14,568 bases of DNA from Chitinophagaceae bacterium (GCA_026785745.1 JAJAZO010000066.1:1-14568), one strand, 5' to 3'. Positions 7,608-14,155 are shown, numbered from the stretch's first letter. Numbers and translations: made by a program. Notes: a model not told the origin generated them from the letters alone.

Positions 7608-9159
7608 ATAATTTAATTTCCTCATCATGCTGGTCAAAAAACTTGTACTCCGTGAGGTGATAGTTGCTGTTTTCTTCCAATCTTGTTTTTTGGCTGAACT
7701 TCTTTCTCCATTTCGCCATCCTGGTATTCCATGGCCAGCCCTTGGTGAGGTAGGCATACATAATAGGATTAACAACTAATTTCAGGTTACCATTTTTGTG
7801 TGTAATAAGATAACTCAGGTTCTTTTCTATTTCATCTTCTAATAACAGAGTAGAAGTAATTTTACCGGTTCCATTGCAGCTGGGGCAAACTTCCTGTGTA
7901 TTAATATTCATCTCCGGCTTCATACGCTGCCGGGTAATTTGCATAATACCGAATTTGGAAATGGGAAGTACCGCATGTTTAGCCCGGTCAGGACTCATAA
8001 ACTCTTCCATTCTTTCCACCAGCTTCCGTTTGTTATCAGGAAGTTTCATATCAATAAAATCAACTACAATAATACCACCTAAATCTCTCAGGCGAAGCTG
8101 TCGGGCTATTTCCTCCGCCGCCTCTAAGTTTGTTTCCAGGGCATTTTGCTCCTGGTTATTGCTTACACTTTTGTAGCCGCTGTTTACATCAATAACATGA
8201 AGGGCTTCGGTGTGTTCAATAATAAGATAGGCCCCACTATCCATATTCACTGTTTTACCAAAGGAGGATTTTACCTGCTTGGTAATGCCGAATGAATCGA
8301 AAATGGTAGCCCCGTTATTATAAAAAGAAACGATGTCCGCTTTTTCAGGAGCAATCCGCTGAATGTAATTTTTTGTATCAGTAAATATGTCCCGGTCATT
8401 TACAACAATCTTATTGAAATCTTCATTCAATAAGTCACGCAGCATGCTGGTGGTCTTTGTTTGTTCACTTAGTATTTTGGCGGGAGCCACCGCACCTTTC
8501 AAATTTTTCTGAATACTCTCCCACATAGCTATCAGGGAAGAGAGATCTTCATGCAGTTCAGCTGTATTTTTTCCTTCGGCAGCCGTACGAACGATAACAC
8601 CAAAGTTTTTTGACTTGATAGCTTCTACTATCTTCTGCAATCTTTTTCTTTCTTCAGAAGAATGAATTTTTCTTGATACGGCTACTATATCATTGAATGG
8701 AGTAAGTACTACAAAACGACCGGGTAATGATAATTCGCAACTAAGCCTTGGCCCTTTTGCCGCAATAGGTTCTTTCAGAATTTGAACCAGAATATGCGGC
8801 TTGCCACCCAGCACCTCATTTATCTTTCCTGTCTTAACGATTTCCCCTTCAATGGTGAATTTGCCAAAATCAAGCCCGGTGTCGCTTTTATCCTGCATAC
8901 ACATGGTAGTGAATTTCAGCAGGGATTTGGCATAGGGACTCAGGTCGGTATAGTGAAGAAAAGCATCCTTCTCAAACCCAACATCTACAAAAGCAGCATT
9001 GAGTCCGGGTATCAGTTTTTTTACTTTACCCAGATACAAGTCACCAACGGCAAAACGGGCATCGCTTTTTTCGCTATGCAATTCTACCAGCTTCTTGTCT
9101 TCCAGCAGAGCAATTTCAACACCCTGCGGGGCTGCATTAATAATAAGTTCTTTGTTCAT
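7606..9159 (-). CDS. rng: Ribonuclease G/E family endoribonuclease
   Basis: A 517-residue RNase E/G family enzyme, a cytoplasmic single-strand endonuclease for rRNA maturation and mRNA decay. The S1 RNA-binding domain is N-terminal (DLYLGKVKKLIPGLNAAFVD at 40-59, then GFEKDAFLHYTDL). The DNase I-like catalytic domain holds D324 in HVIDVNSG and D367 in IIVVDFIDM. Their 43-residue spacing equals that of the two metal-binding Asp of E. coli RNase E (D303 and D346). The Zn-link motif CPSCNGTG is at 425-432 (Cys425 and Cys428), which joins monomers in the E. coli enzyme. No long RNase E-type scaffold tail is present, so the architecture is that of RNase G. The ATG start fits the family. It is last in the minus-strand group with HU, TPR and the COX24-like gene, though 261 bases of repeat-bearing DNA precede it. 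Confidence 0.95.
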   Translation of the reverse strand: MNKELIINAAPQGVEIALLEDKKLVELHSEKSDARFAVGDLYLGKVKKLIPGLNAAFVDVGFEKDAFLHYTDLSPYAKSLLKFTTMCMQDKSDTGLDFGKFTIEGEIVKTGKINEVLGGKPHILVQILKEPIAAKGPRLSCELSLPGRFVVLTPFNDIVAVSRKIHSSEERKRLQKIVEAIKSKNFGVIVRTAAEGKNTAELHEDLSSLIAMWESIQKNLKGAVAPAKILSEQTKTTSMLRDLLNEDFNKIVVNDRDIFTDTKNYIQRIAPEKADIVSFYNNGATIFDSFGITKQVKSSFGKTVNMDSGAYLIIEHTEALHVIDVNSGYKSVSNNQEQNALETNLEAAEEIARQLRLRDLGGIIVVDFIDMKLPDNKRKLVERMEEFMSPDRAKHAVLPISKFGIMQITRQRMKPEMNINTQEVCPSCNGTGKITSTLLLEDEIEKNLSYLITHKNGNLKLVVNPIMYAYLTKGWPWNTRMAKWRKKFSQKTRLEENSNYHLTEYKFFDQHDEEIKL

Positions 9160-9420
9160 TAGACCTTACATAATATCAAGACACCTTACTGCTGTCCCGC
9201 CCTTCGACAATGCTCAGGATTACCGGGACTGGCTGACAAAAATCCGTACCAAATGCGAAGACATGATTGGAGTACTGAGAGCAAATTGGGGGTGTGCAAA
9301 CTAATACGGCAAACAACCATCGGACTGTGAAAAGAGTCTGGAGTCAAAGTACTGAGTCGGGAGTTAGGAGCCATTGTTATTACAGCAACTGACTACCGAC
9401 TCCTGACTCAAGACTACAGA
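9160..9420. other. Repeat-bearing intergenic region upstream of rng
   Basis: These 261 bases between rng and the 31-aa gene show no convincing coding sequence. They contain two repeat-like elements, annotated separately at 9194-9229 and 9334-9424. The stretch between them (about 9240-9330) has no feature I recognise. The rng promoter, if rng has its own, should lie here, but I found no good TAnnTTTG match close to the rng start. Confidence 0.55.
9194..9229. repeat. Dispersed-repeat-like element with CCCTTCGACAA core
   Basis: GTCCCG at 9194-9199 and CGGGAC at 9224-9229 form an inverted pair. They enclose a core reading CCCTTCGACAATGCTCAGGA (9200-9219). A near-identical core (CCCTTCGACAAGCTCAGG) is familiar to me as an interspersed intergenic repeat in many Bacteroidota and other genomes. 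Here it carries an extra T. Only one copy is visible in this window, so the dispersed nature rests on recall and not on sequence seen here. Confidence 0.45.
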
Positions 9421-9424
9421 CTAT
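9334..9424. repeat. Imperfect inverted repeat built of GAGTC-like units
   Basis: The left arm (9334-9370) repeats GAGTC or GAGTT-type units: gagtctggagtc, then gagtcgggagttaggag. The right arm (9388-9424) is largely its reverse complement (gactaccgactcctgactc, then agactacagact). A spacer of about 17 bases lies between. The arms could fold into a long imperfect stem. The right arm touches the stop of the 31-aa gene, so it could act as a transcript end for that gene or as an RNA element ahead of rng. Similar GACTCCTGACTC tracts are, as I recall, common intergenic filler in Chitinophagaceae. Confidence 0.55.
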
Positions 9425-9516
9425 TTATTTCTCTTCTTATGACGGTTCTTTCTCAGTCTTTTCTTACGCTTGTGCGTCGCAATTTTATGACGCTTCCTTT
9501 TTTTACCACAAGGCAT
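9421..9516 (-). CDS. COX24/AURKAIP1-domain small basic protein (bS22/mS38-like), 31 aa
   Basis: A 31-codon gene from ATG (9516) to TAG (9421) on the minus strand. The product begins MPCGKKRKRHKIATHKRKKR and ends LRKNRHKKRNK. Lys, Arg and His make up most of the residues. This pattern is that of the conserved Bacteroidota small protein annotated as AURKAIP1/COX24 domain-containing, related to mitochondrial mS38 and actinobacterial bS22. Those homologues bind rRNA of the small ribosomal subunit, so a ribosomal role is likely though not proven here. It sits between the TPR gene (65 bases upstream) and rng. Because of its size it is easily missed by gene finders. The strict match to a known short sequence, not ORF statistics, supports the call. 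Confidence 0.88.
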   Translation of the reverse strand: MPCGKKRKRHKIATHKRKKRLRKNRHKKRNK

Positions 9517-9581
9517 ACTCAAATAATTTTTAAATCTTGGTTATAAATAATTTTCATGTGCAGAGTCCATCAGTCCTCTGT

Positions 9582-10448
9582 CTATTTCTTCAACTCTTCA
9601 ATTCTCTTTTCAATGGCTGTTTTCAGTTCGGTCTCTTTAGCAAACTGAAGGCTTTTCTGGTACCAGCTTATTGCTTTCTTCTTATCATTCATCCGCTCAT
9701 ATACTTCTGCCAGCAACAAAATGGCATCTATTTCATCCGGTTTTATCCGGTTTACCGTTTCTAAACGGCTGATAGCTTTATCGTATTGCCCGGATAGCAA
9801 CGATCCTCTTACCAGCATCATCTGTGCATAAAGGTTCGTACTATCTTTTTCAACTACTTCCCTGATCTTCAATATACCTTCCATTGGAGCGGCGGAAATA
9901 TTACCAAACAGGTAGCAGGCACCCAAGCCTACTTTAGCTGAATCATTATCCGGGTTAATCTTCAAAGACCTTTCAAACAAATCTTTGGCCTGCATTGCCT
10001 TCCATTGTCTGCGTTGCTCTACATCATCATTTTGCAGGTTATCCAAAAACAGTTGGGCGGCGAAGGTGAGGTTTTTTTCTGAATTTTCCAATCTGGCTGC
10101 TTCGCCATTATACCAGGCGTAAGGCTCAAAGACATGGGCTGAGTCGGCCCAAAACCGGGCTAACTGGTGGTATACATGCAGTTGCTGGTCTTTTACATCA
10201 CCTCTTGAGATAGAGTTTTCAAGAGTGCTTAACCTGACAATTTGTTCAATACTTAGTTGTTTTTTGGCCAAATTCAATATTGTGTCAATAGTAATTGCGG
10301 GTTGAGCAGCCCCATGATCATGTCCATCATTGGGGCCATGCTCTGTTGCCGCTATTGCCTTTTTCTTAGGAATAGTTCTGCCAAAAATAAAAACACCTGC
10401 GGTTAGCAATACAGCAATACCAATTATGATCCATTGAGGTTTCTTCAC
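9582..10448 (-). CDS. Membrane-anchored tetratricopeptide repeat protein
   Basis: About 288-290 residues. With numbering from the TTG at 10454, an N-terminal membrane helix lies at 9-25 (IIIGIAVLLTAGVFIFG). It is followed by a Lys-rich stop (PKKKA) and a His-rich linker (EHGPNDGHDHG at 38-48), then a helical periplasmic part with TPR-like units. The clearest TPRs are at about 153-186 (AKDLFERSLKINPDNDSAKV) and 207-274 (AISRLETVNRIKPDEIDAIL and AISWYQKSLQFA). The protein is probably a scaffold or interaction protein; its partners are unknown. There is no ATG near the start. The possible starts are TTG at 10454 or GTG at 10448, and GTG is preferred because it gives the more usual MKKPQW opening. 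It lies between the HU gene (61-67 bases upstream) and the COX24-like gene. Confidence 0.75.
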   Translation of the reverse strand: MKKPQWIIIGIAVLLTAGVFIFGRTIPKKKAIAATEHGPNDGHDHGAAQPAITIDTILNLAKKQLSIEQIVRLSTLENSISRGDVKDQQLHVYHQLARFWADSAHVFEPYAWYNGEAARLENSEKNLTFAAQLFLDNLQNDDVEQRRQWKAMQAKDLFERSLKINPDNDSAKVGLGACYLFGNISAAPMEGILKIREVVEKDSTNLYAQMMLVRGSLLSGQYDKAISRLETVNRIKPDEIDAILLLAEVYERMNDKKKAISWYQKSLQFAKETELKTAIEKRIEELKK

Positions 10449-10467
10449 GGTCAAAAATTTGAGGAGG

Positions 10468-10475
10468 CAAAGTTA
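10468..10475 (-). promoter_or_regulatory. Exact TAnnTTTG -7 match before the TPR gene
   Basis: On the minus strand TAACTTTG at 10475-10468 matches the Bacteroidetes -7 consensus exactly. No clear TTTG -33 element stands at the normal distance upstream. A start of transcription near 10461 would leave a leader of only about 7-13 bases before the TTG or GTG start, so the mRNA would be nearly leaderless. The match may be fortuitous. Confidence 0.3.
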
Positions 10476-10515
10476 CCCCAATGACCTGTATTAAAATGTA
10501 GAAAGGAAGGGTTTA

Positions 10516-10833
10516 TTAAGAATCTTCACCCGGACCTGCGTCAGGTTTAATCTCTTTCAGCTTTTTCACTTCTGCCACAAATTCTTTGGCAGGCTTGAAA
10601 GCAGGTATATAATGTTCCGGAATATGTACTGCAATATTCTTTTTGATGTTGCGGCCAATTTTGGCAGCTCTTTTTTTGGTGATGAAACTGCCAAAGCCCC
10701 GGATATAGATGTTTTCGCCAGCGGCGAGGGTGTCCTTTACCTCTTTAAACATAGTTTCAAGCGTAACAAGCACATCTACTTTGGGTATGCCTGTTTTTTC
10801 AGAAATCTGATTTACCAGGTCGGCTTTTCTCAT
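10516..10833 (-). CDS. HU/IHF-family DNA-binding protein
   Basis: A 105-residue nucleoid protein that binds and bends DNA as a dimer. The dimerising helices are at 3-38 (KADLVNQISEKTGIPKVDVL). The beta-saddle has IYIRGFGSF at 42-50. The DNA-binding arm spans about 53-76 (KKRAAKIGRNIKKN, then IPEHYIPAFKPAKEF). At the position where E. coli HU has the intercalating Pro63 of GRNP, this protein has Ile63 (GRNIKKN). That is how I remember the usual Bacteroidota form of this protein. A tail of about 15 residues (KEIKPDAGPGEDS) extends beyond the standard 90-residue HU. It is transcribed divergently from mutY and is the first gene of the minus-strand group TPR, COX24-like and rng. Confidence 0.93.
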   Translation of the reverse strand: MRKADLVNQISEKTGIPKVDVLVTLETMFKEVKDTLAAGENIYIRGFGSFITKKRAAKIGRNIKKNIAVHIPEHYIPAFKPAKEFVAEVKKLKEIKPDAGPGEDS

Positions 10834-10871
10834 TGTTGCAGATTTTTAGTGGTTATCCGAACACCAATTTA

Positions 10872-10947
10872 TGACAAAATAATATGATAGTCAACTAAAT
10901 AGGCATAATTTTTTTCAGCGCTATTTACACCTGTCAAAATAAAATGA
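10872..10947. repeat. Pair of 16-base near-identical direct repeats in the HU/mutY intergenic region
   Basis: TGACAAAATAATATGA at 10872-10887 and TGTCAAAATAAAATGA at 10932-10947 match at 14 of 16 positions and are exactly 60 bases apart. Read on the minus strand each contains TTATTTTG, one base off the -7 consensus TAnnTTTG. They could be tandem HU promoters or two sites for one regulator. AT-rich chance similarity is possible. Confidence 0.4.
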
Positions 10948-10967
10948 CGGATATTTATCTGTTCAAA
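10935..10967 (-). promoter_or_regulatory. Putative promoter for the HU gene
   Basis: On the minus strand TTTG (10967-10964) and TTATTTTG (10942-10935) stand 21 bases apart, within the range seen for Bacteroidetes -33 and -7 boxes. The -7 has one mismatch to TAnnTTTG. A start near 10928 would give a leader of about 95 bases. The -7 box lies within the second copy of the 16-base repeat. Confidence 0.35.
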
Positions 10968-10990
10968 CCAACCTCATAGTCCTATTTTTC

Positions 10991-11071
10991 ATGAATAAAA
11001 CAGGTGAGCAACTAAAATAATATTTTCCCTCGCTGCTATTAAAGTGGAATAAGGAGAAAAACAACCGGCAA
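10991..11071 (+). other. Apparent 5' coding segment of mutY interrupted by an in-frame TAA
   Basis: An ATG at 10991 is in frame with mutY and reads MNKTGEQLK, then TAA at 11018-11020. The same frame continues YFPSLLLKWNKEKNNRQ directly into MPWKGEKDPYKIW. The segment LLLKWNKE...NRQMPW corresponds to the first helix and the LPW motif found at the start of MutY proteins (E. coli: VLDWYDKYGRKTLPW). The frame therefore looks like real mutY coding DNA up to, or close to, the stop. Possible explanations are a nonsense mutation, a sequence error, or a non-ATG start after the stop, such as CTG at 11033. AAGGAG at 11051-11056 lies 15 bases before the ATG at 11072. Confidence 0.6.
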
Positions 11072-12085
11072 ATGCCCTGGAAAGGAGAAAAAGACCCTTA
11101 CAAGATCTGGCTCAGCGAAATCATCCTCCAGCAAACAAGGGTGGAACAGGGGTTAAATTATTATAACAACTTCATTAAAACATTTCCGGATATACACAAA
11201 CTGTCAAAGGCACCCGATGAAAAGGTTTTCAAACTCTGGGAAGGCCTTGGCTATTATACAAGATGCAGAAACCTGATTGCCACTGCCCGGTATATTTCAA
11301 AAGAACTGAAAGGAAAATTTCCGTCTGCTTACGAAGACATTAAAGCATTGAAAGGCATTGGCCCTTACACCGCTGCTGCTATTTCTTCGTTTGCATTCAA
11401 TCTGCCTCATGCTGTAGTGGATGGAAATGTATTTCGGGTATTAGCAAGAATATTTGGAATAGATAAACCTGTTGATTCAACCGAGGGAAAAAAATTATTT
11501 ACCCTTTTAGCCGAAGAGTTATTAGATAGAAAACAACCAGGTTTGTATAATCAGGCTATTATGGATTTTGGAGCTGTAGTTTGCAAACCGGCAGCACCTC
11601 TTTGTTCAACCTGTGTTTTCAAAAAGCATTGTGTTGCTTTTCTTCAAAATAAGATAAATGAGCTGCCCGTAAAAGAAAAGAAAATCTCTATCAGAAAAAG
11701 ATGGTTTTATTATTTGGTGTTGGAATACAAAAATGAAATAGCCAACCGGCAGCGGACTGAAAAAGACATTTGGCAAGACCTGTATGAATTTCCATTGGTA
11801 GAATCTGCCGGGGAAATGGATAAAGAAAAAATATTGCAGGAGGCAGAAAAGAAGAAATGGCTCACAAAAAAAAAATACAACCTGCTTACAGTATCTCCGT
11901 TATTTAAACAACAGCTTTCGCAACAGTTAATAGCCGGGCAATTTATAAAAGTAAAGCTAAACCAAAAACCTGCCGTTGATAAGGAGTGGTTATGGCTGAC
12001 GAAAAACAAAGCTGGTAATTATGCTTTCCCACAGTTCATCAACCAATATCTTAGGGCAAAGACGGGTCAGCAAAGTTTATTCTAA
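11072..12085 (+). CDS. mutY: A/G-specific adenine glycosylase MutY (N-terminus uncertain)
   Basis: A base-excision repair enzyme that removes adenine paired with 8-oxoguanine. From the ATG at 11072 it has 337 residues. The catalytic Glu is E16 in WLSEIILQQT, the helix-hairpin-helix is LKGIGPYTAAAI (93-104), and the catalytic Asp is D117 in VVDGNV. The E-to-D spacing of 101 equals that of E. coli MutY (E37 and D138). A 4Fe-4S cluster site has Cys171, 178, 181 and 187 in the C-X6-C-X2-C-X5-C pattern. A C-terminal NUDIX-like domain (about 205-330, with IWQDLYEFPLV) reads the 8-oxoguanine. About 21 residues are missing at the N-terminus against E. coli, and the upstream frame still encodes them, interrupted by a TAA (see 10991-11071). 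The ATG start is thus a fallback. All catalytic residues are retained. Confidence 0.9.
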   Translation: MPWKGEKDPYKIWLSEIILQQTRVEQGLNYYNNFIKTFPDIHKLSKAPDEKVFKLWEGLGYYTRCRNLIATARYISKELKGKFPSAYEDIKALKGIGPYTAAAISSFAFNLPHAVVDGNVFRVLARIFGIDKPVDSTEGKKLFTLLAEELLDRKQPGLYNQAIMDFGAVVCKPAAPLCSTCVFKKHCVAFLQNKINELPVKEKKISIRKRWFYYLVLEYKNEIANRQRTEKDIWQDLYEFPLVESAGEMDKEKILQEAEKKKWLTKKKYNLLTVSPLFKQQLSQQLIAGQFIKVKLNQKPAVDKEWLWLTKNKAGNYAFPQFINQYLRAKTGQQSLF

Positions 12086-12090
12086 TGTTA

Positions 12091-12117
12091 AATAACCCTG
12101 GATGAGCCGGGGTTATT
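12091..12117 (+). terminator. Hairpin after mutY, probable terminator
   Basis: AATAACCCTGG (12091-12101) pairs with CCGGGGTTATT (12107-12117) over 11 positions with one T-G wobble and a 5-base loop. It begins 5 bases after the mutY stop. The T-tract that should follow is poor (GGTGGTTTCCTC), so termination may be partial and some read-through into ssb is likely. Confidence 0.6.
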
Positions 12118-12149
12118 GGTGGTTTCCTCTTAAAAATATTTTAACTTTA
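12116..12149 (+). promoter_or_regulatory. Weak putative promoter for ssb
   Basis: TAACTTTA at 12142-12149 fits TAnnTTTG except for the last base. A TTG at 12116-12118 stands 23 bases upstream as a possible -33 box. The leader to the ssb ATG would be about 45 bases. Confidence 0.25.
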
Positions 12150-12202
12150 AGGAGCATTAATCAGATGTAGTAGAAGATTTTCCAAACTTAAAGAATAAAT
12201 AT

Positions 12203-12631
12203 ATGAGAGGCGTAAACCGGGTAATGCTGATTGGCAACCTGGGTAAAGACCCGGATGTACAGCACCTGGATGGAAATATTGCTGTAGCAAAATTCCCGCT
12301 GGCAACTACGGAAACTTTTAAGGACCGTACAGGTAAATTAGTGTCGCAAACAGAGTGGCACACGGTAGTACTTTGGAGAGGGTTGGCGGAATTGGCGCAG
12401 AAATATTTACATAAAAGCAGCTTAGTGTACATCGAAGGCCGTATGAGAACCCGTAGTTGGGTTGACAAAGATGGCCATCGGAAATTTGCTACAGAAGTGG
12501 TGGGTGACAACCTCATTATGCTGGATAAAAGGATGGATGCCGGCAGCTCTCACAGCGAAAGCGGCAGCTTAGAAGGGATTGGCAGTGGCGATATGCCAAC
12601 GGACGATCCATCAGAAACGCTGCCTTTTTAG
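12203..12631 (+). CDS. ssb: Single-stranded DNA-binding protein
   Basis: A 142-residue SSB that coats single-stranded DNA in replication, recombination and repair as a tetramer. The OB fold covers about 1-108: VNRVMLIGNLGKDPDVQ at the start, FPLATTETFKDRTGK in the first loop, TEWHTVVLWRGLAELAQKYL, VYIEGRMRTRSW, then a C-terminal strand with DNLIMLDKR. The linker (109-133) is Ser/Gly-rich and short. The acidic tip DDPSETLPF ends in the Pro-Phe that recruits partner proteins, though the tip is less acidic than the DDDIPF of E. coli. The start is the ATG at 12203 (MRGVNRV), the usual position. It stands between mutY and gldE, as is common in Bacteroidota. Confidence 0.96.
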   Translation: MRGVNRVMLIGNLGKDPDVQHLDGNIAVAKFPLATTETFKDRTGKLVSQTEWHTVVLWRGLAELAQKYLHKSSLVYIEGRMRTRSWVDKDGHRKFATEVVGDNLIMLDKRMDAGSSHSESGSLEGIGSGDMPTDDPSETLPF

Positions 12632-12650
12632 GCATAAAAAGTAAATACAA

Positions 12651-12658
12651 TAACTTTG
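12651..12658 (+). promoter_or_regulatory. Exact TAnnTTTG -7 match upstream of gldE
   Basis: TAACTTTG at 12651-12658, 20 bases after the ssb stop, matches the Bacteroidetes -7 consensus exactly. A -33 TTTG is not evident at the right distance. A start near 12665 would produce a leader of about 145 bases before the gldE start. That leader contains GTTGC (12667-12671) and GCAAC (12680-12684), which can pair, and two short ORFs. Confidence 0.4.
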
Positions 12659-12811
12659 TTTAGAAAGTTGCTGTTATTTGCAACACATTCTGCCGGTAAG
12701 AAAGAACACAACCTCCAAAGCAAGAAAAAATAATTGTGCACTTAGCCGATGGATGGAATTTCTATTTGTGCAAACAACGAAACCAATAATTGATAAACAA
12801 AACCCATTGCT

Positions 12812-14155
12812 TTGGAAACCCATTCGATACTTATTTCTATTACTGACTATTTCTCTCATGTTTTCCTGTCAGTAAATATACAGGGCACTACTTTTTTAGC
12901 CATTACTTTAATTGTCTTGTTGCTGCTTACTTTCACCATCTCTGGTGCAGAAGTAGCGTTGTTTTCACTTAATAAAAAAGATGTGAATATGCTGAAAACA
13001 AAACAGCATGTTGCAGCAAAGCGGATTATAAACCTGCTGGCAGAACCGAAAGAAGTATATGCATCGCTGCTGATTGCAGGCACCCTTGTAAATATCTGTA
13101 TCATTGTTTTATCCAACTATTTAATCAACCAGTTTATTTCCTTTGGCAAAATAGGTGCAATACCTGAAGTGCTTTTAAAAGTTATTGCTATTGCCTTTAT
13201 ACTAATATTTGCCGGCAAAATATTTCCAAAGGTATGGGCGGCGCAAAACAACCTCCGGTTTGCATACGGTTCTTCTTTTATAGTAGAGGCTCTTCATTTA
13301 TTATTAAGAAGAATCAGTAAATGGATAGTAAAACTGGCCGACGGAATAGGCAAAGGTGCTGGTGCAGATAAAACTGAAGCCATGAGTATGCAGGAACTGG
13401 ACGAGGCCATTGACATTAAAACCGATGATGAAGCTTCGCAGGAAGAGAAAAACATCATGAAGGGGATAGTGAAGTTTGGCAATATATCCGTAAAACAAAT
13501 TATGCGGAGCCGCCTCGATGTAAGTGGGATTGAATATAAATCATCCTTTGGCGATGTAGTAAAACGGGTAGAAGAGCTTCACTATTCAAGATTGCCGGTG
13601 TATAAAGAAAGCCTCGATGAAATAGCAGGTATCATTAACACCAAGGATTTAATTCCCTATCTGAATGAAGAAGAAAACTTTGACTGGCATCCGCTGATGC
13701 GGCAGCCCTATTTTGTACCCGAACCAAAACTGATTGAAGACCTGTTAAAAGATTTTCAACAAAAGCATATTCACTTTGCCGTGGTGGTGGATGAGTTTGG
13801 CGGCACCAGTGGTATAGTAACTATGGAAGACATCCTGGAAGAAGTAATTGGTGAAATCAAAGACGAATTTGATGAGGAAGAAAACAACAATTATAAAGTA
13901 GATGACAATAACTATATTTTTGAAGGTAAAATAATGATTCATGATATGTGCCGTATCATGAAGATACCGATGGATACTTTTGATAAGGTAAGAGGAGAAA
14001 GTGAATCGCTGGCAGGGTTAATACTGGAAGTAGCTGGTGAGTTCCCCACCATAGATTGGGTAATTCCTTGCGGCGATTTTGAATTTGGTATTATACAGAC
14101 AGATAATAACAGAATTCAACTGGCAAAAGTGACAATAAAACCTAAACCCGAATAA
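12812..14155 (+). CDS. gldE: Gliding motility-associated CBS-domain membrane protein GldE
   Basis: A 447-residue inner-membrane protein of the CNNM/CorC (HlyC-type) family. The DUF21 membrane domain covers about 26-165, with hydrophobic helices at 27-43, 84-101 and 119-135, the signature ISGAEVALFSL at 43-53 and GKIFPKVWAAQN at 135-146. Two CBS units follow (about 225-345; IMRSRLDV, HYSRLPVYKESLDEIAGII, VVVDEFGGTSGIVTMEDIL). The C-terminal CorC/HlyC domain is at about 360-443. GldE is associated with gliding motility in Flavobacterium; relatives with this fold transport Mg or other divalent cations. The frame has no ATG before the membrane domain. The TTG at 12812 is chosen because it yields METHS, then VNIQG before the first helix, as I recall for Chitinophagaceae homologues. 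A TAA at 12794-12796 limits any upstream extension. gldD follows after 9 bases. Confidence 0.92.
   Translation: METHSILISITDYFSHVFLSVNIQGTTFLAITLIVLLLLTFTISGAEVALFSLNKKDVNMLKTKQHVAAKRIINLLAEPKEVYASLLIAGTLVNICIIVLSNYLINQFISFGKIGAIPEVLLKVIAIAFILIFAGKIFPKVWAAQNNLRFAYGSSFIVEALHLLLRRISKWIVKLADGIGKGAGADKTEAMSMQELDEAIDIKTDDEASQEEKNIMKGIVKFGNISVKQIMRSRLDVSGIEYKSSFGDVVKRVEELHYSRLPVYKESLDEIAGIINTKDLIPYLNEEENFDWHPLMRQPYFVPEPKLIEDLLKDFQQKHIHFAVVVDEFGGTSGIVTMEDILEEVIGEIKDEFDEEENNNYKVDDNNYIFEGKIMIHDMCRIMKIPMDTFDKVRGESESLAGLILEVAGEFPTIDWVIPCGDFEFGIIQTDNNRIQLAKVTIKPKPE

Noticed and set aside
8782..9304. Plus-strand open frames over the rng 5' region
   Set aside because: They are antisense to the S1 domain of RNase G, which is clearly coding.
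9186..9374. 62-codon minus-strand frame in the gap before rng
   Set aside because: It runs across both repeat elements, has odd composition and resembles no protein I know; it is best explained by repeat DNA.
9561..9580. Short hairpin CAGAG...CTCTG after the TPR stop
   Set aside because: The stem has only five clear pairs and no T-tract follows on the minus strand, so a terminator cannot be supported.
12753..12875. 40-aa protein ending in a hydrophobic run just before and across the gldE start
   Set aside because: Not listed as a gene because it overlaps the conserved gldE start and its end shares sequence with it in another frame; kept only as a leader ORF in the findings.
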